Shown piece after piece: positions 31,203 to 32,987 of a stretch of 32,987 bases of DNA. The stretch is from a bacterium (GTDB lineage: Bacteria > Actinomycetota > Coriobacteriia > Coriobacteriales > CADBOM01), in NCBI GenBank assembly GCA_024698685.1, contig JAILQZ010000036.1:1-32987 (forward strand), in the 5' to 3' direction. Each line of letters opens with the position of its first letter. The first letter of the stretch is position 1. The position numbers were made by a program, and so were the translations under genes. A model generated the notes under the pieces. That model was not told the origin of the DNA. It was given only the letters and a program-made list of their open reading frames with translations, and made no database searches.

Positions 31203-31517
31203 GAAGACCTCGCTGAGTTCGATGTCGAGCACTGGCTTCGTCTTGCTTCGCTATATTACCTTATCGGGAAAGGATGGCGGAAATCCGGATTTGCTCCATA
31301 TGCCAGGCGTCAGGTTTTGCACCATGTTCGCAACTATGCGAACATGGCGGGATTCGGCGGTTCCCGTATGCTTCGGCGAACGGAAATCGTGGCTTTTCGG
31401 GGTTTCATGTGGGCATGGACACACCCGGCTTACCTGCGGAAATGCCGGATTTTAGACGAATCTAGAGGCGAGCGCAGCGCGAGCGTCGGCGGCAGCGCTT
31501 CGAAGGTGCAAACGCGC
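31203..31517. other. Intergenic stretch with repeat-like ends and a strong hairpin
   Basis: No supported gene is seen in these 315 bases. AAATCCGGATTT at 31281-31292 is a perfect palindrome preceded by GCGG. A near copy, GCGGAAAT then GCCGGATTT, lies at 31436-31452 with one extra G. Between them CCATGTTCGCA (31322-31332) and TGCGAACATGG (31337-31347) form an 11-bp stem with an ACTA loop. There is no T-run after it. The unit could be a small repeat element or a structured RNA. Confidence 0.55.
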
Positions 31518-31967
31518 CTATTTCGCCCACCTTCCAAGCGTGGGAAGCAGCGCGCCCATGAACGAAACAGCCTCGTCCAAGCTCACGCCGGTGGCCTCGA
31601 CCAGGTATGGCGCTGACTTCTCGATAACCTCGTCCATCGTCGGGCTGGCGAACTCGCCATGGTCGTAGCACCATTTGCAATAGTCGGGATTCTCGACCCC
31701 GTCGGCATCGGTTCCCCTGTTCATATTCGGCACCGAAAAAGGGGTGCCGCAGCACTGGCAAGATGGCTCCTGAGGCAGGTCGAGTACGCGCATGATCGGC
31801 ACGTCTAGCGCGACGGCGATGAGCTTGGCCATGTCGATGCTCGGCGTTGTGTCGCCGTTCTCCCAGCGGCTCACAGCCTGTCTGGTTACAAATAGCTTAC
31901 GCGCGAGTTCTTCTTGCGTGAGCCCTTTCTCCTTGCGGATCTGCGGCAGGGAATCCTTGATCGCCAT
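31518..31967 (-). CDS. XRE-family regulator with C-terminal zinc ribbon
   Basis: The ATG at 31967, with AAGGAG before it, gives a 149-residue protein; the open frame runs further upstream without support. The N-terminal helix-turn-helix is of the Cro/C1 type (LPQIRKEKGLTQEELARKLFVTRQAVSRWENGDTTPSIDMAKLIAVALDV). Residues about 70-105 form a putative zinc ribbon: CQCCGTPF, an N-x-GT-x-DG-x-N loop and YCKWCY. Such HTH plus zinc-ribbon proteins are widespread in Firmicutes and Actinobacteria and are of unknown signal. It is divergent from the VWA adhesin across a 552-base gap and might regulate it (inference). Confidence 0.9.
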   Translation of the reverse strand: MAIKDSLPQIRKEKGLTQEELARKLFVTRQAVSRWENGDTTPSIDMAKLIAVALDVPIMRVLDLPQEPSCQCCGTPFSVPNMNRGTDADGVENPDYCKWCYDHGEFASPTMDEVIEKSAPYLVEATGVSLDEAVSFMGALLPTLGRWAK

Positions 31968-32519
31968 GGTGAAGCTCCTTCTTGCCTGGACATCCTTGCT
32001 TGTCGAGAGAATCTGTTCGACGCAACGCATCGACGGGACAAGTAAAGCACTTGCAGCATTTCATGTCACGCAACGCGATGTTGCTTTGGCTCGAATCTCA
32101 GAGCCGTCTGAAAACCGCTTGGCGATGCAAGTCGATCAACTTTGGAAAGATGGCCCAAGGGCCGCCTATGTCAGTTTTCAACATATATATGGTCGAAACA
32201 CCATTTCATTACACGCTTATTTGGCCACAAATGGCATGATATCGACCGTTTATCGGGGCATTTTGACCCTTGAAAATCCATTATTCCCAAAACTCCGAAA
32301 AAAGGGCCGTTTTTGTGAATTGCATAGCAATTTTGCTCATGAAGTAATAGAATTGTCTATTAAGTATTGCCTTATTTTGGACACCACTAAATCGTCGCAC
32401 TGAAACGTACTAAAAAAGTGGTTTTTATGAGGTAGAAACAAAGGGTTTTGCTAGCTGGGTGGAAGCCTGAATTCGGTGATACGGCAACTGGTTGCGTTGG
32501 TAGTTGAGAGGAAGTCAGT
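31968..32519. promoter_or_regulatory. AT-rich gap upstream of the VWA adhesin, no supported gene
   Basis: These 552 bases are visibly more AT-rich than the rest, with runs of A and T. Small dyads are AATTGC/GCAATT at 32318-32332 (ATA loop), ATGGT/ACCAT near 32189-32204, and GGCCC/GGGCC near 32152-32163. Short frames here lack ribosome sites and show no family features. A long regulatory leader for the adhesin is the simplest reading. The ribosome site GAGAGGAAG ends about 6 bases before the ATG at 32520. Confidence 0.5.
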
Positions 32520-32987
32520 ATGAAAGGCAAGAGATCGAAGATACTTGCGTTGGGTATCGCTCTAATTGCTGTGATTGCGCTCGCATTCGGTGTGAGTGCT
32601 TCGGCATTTGCAGATGCAGGTGACCCACCTGAGCATAGCAAGACGCTATCTGACAACGGAGACGGTACTTACAAGATCGAGCTTACCGTCACCGGTGATG
32701 CAGAAACCGAGAAGCTTAGCGACTCGCACGTCAACGTGTTGATCGTTTACGATGAGTCGTCGAGCATGAATACCCGCGATGCTAGCGTCGGTGGAGCGAA
32801 CTACACCCGTGCCGATGTGGCTGAGGATGCCATGTATACGCTCATGAACGGCTTGGTTGGCTATAAGGCTCGCGGAGTCGATATCTACGCTGCATGCATC
32901 GGATTCGGCACTGGAACGGACGTTCGTTCCGGCTGGACCGATAATCTGACTTCCGTCCGCTCGCTGTTCGACCAGGGTGTCGATGGC
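32520..32987 (+). CDS. Secreted VWA-domain surface protein, 5' part
   Basis: This is a partial gene cut by the window end: 156 codons are visible from the ATG at 32520, with GAGAGGAAG upstream. A signal peptide (KGKRSKILALGIALIAVIALAFGVSASAFA) is followed by NGDGTYKIELTVTG, a segment common in pilin-like or adhesin N-termini. A von Willebrand factor A domain begins with VLIVYDESSSMN, which carries the DxSxS metal-ion-dependent adhesion motif. Family members are pilus tip or surface adhesins, often with CnaB repeats and a sortase signal, which would lie beyond the window. Its long AT-rich upstream region suggests regulated expression. Confidence 0.88.
   Translation, partial: MKGKRSKILALGIALIAVIALAFGVSASAFADAGDPPEHSKTLSDNGDGTYKIELTVTGDAETEKLSDSHVNVLIVYDESSSMNTRDASVGGANYTRADVAEDAMYTLMNGLVGYKARGVDIYAACIGFGTGTDVRSGWTDNLTSVRSLFDQGVDG

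Noticed and set aside
31982-32239. Short plus-strand frame in the AT-rich gap
   Set aside because: It has no ribosome site and no recognisable domain, and overlaps the start region of the XRE gene's long frame.
32405-32480. A possible c-di-GMP-I-like riboswitch before the VWA gene (CAAAG and TAGCTGGGT segments)
   Set aside because: The segments are too close for the usual helix between them and the other conserved half is missing.
32387-32656. A minus-strand frame overlapping the VWA gene start
   Set aside because: It opposes the signal peptide of a well-supported gene and has no ribosome site.

Overview
The window looks like chromosomal DNA of a high-GC Gram-positive bacterium, most plausibly a gut or oral member of the Coriobacteriia (Eggerthella/Slackia-like Actinomycetota). 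This is inferred from GC-rich codon use, strong AGGAGG-type ribosome sites, lipoprotein signal peptides, abundant flavin and NAD(P) oxidoreductases, a CoA-disulfide reductase fused to rhodanese, and a wall-type VWA adhesin. No rRNA, tRNA, CRISPR, phage or transposase gene was seen, so the genus is not fixed.

Layout. 1-3170: a three-gene plus-strand operon (unknown Cys-motif protein, GcvT-like folate-binding protein, SDR) ending in a 15-bp stem. 3319-5128: a lower-GC patch with a GyrI-like protein, an unknown protein and a TfoX N-domain protein. 5231-9533: two divergent regulator-target units. A radical SAM/nitroreductase pair faces a TetR-type regulator across a perfect interrupted palindrome, and a sugar acetyltransferase/hydrolase pair faces a MerR-type regulator across a 19-bp-spaced promoter. 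9675-13772: a zinc-homeostasis block (Fur/Zur-type regulator, small Cys/His membrane protein, ZnuA, ZnuC, ZnuB, OB-like lipoprotein). 13777-15800: a stand-alone amino-acid adenylation enzyme with a GNAT acetyltransferase. 16023-18410: sulfur/redox genes (CoA-disulfide reductase-rhodanese and a second rhodanese).

18571-18966: a free-standing, very acidic 74-residue protein with its own promoter and terminator. 19016-20064: a PiT phosphate transporter broken by an apparent one-base deletion. 20221-24322: an old-yellow-enzyme/FAD oxidoreductase, an acyltransferase-3 membrane protein and a D-2-hydroxyacid dehydrogenase. 24379-30420: a putative export/uptake island with a membrane-anchored methyltransferase, an MptD-type ECF S component, two half-size ABC exporters and, divergently, an LCM-family methyltransferase, with repeated GTTAG-type sites in the shared promoter. 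30426-32987: a ZIP metal transporter, a structured non-coding stretch with repeat-like ends, an XRE regulator with a zinc ribbon, a 550-bp AT-rich gap and the start of a secreted VWA-domain adhesin cut by the window end.

The strongest leads for something undescribed are the unknown/GcvT-like/SDR operon, the Cys/His membrane protein and OB-like lipoprotein added to the zinc uptake block, the carrier-less adenylation/GNAT pair, the acidic mini-gene, and the MptD/ABC/LCM island with its repeated operator.
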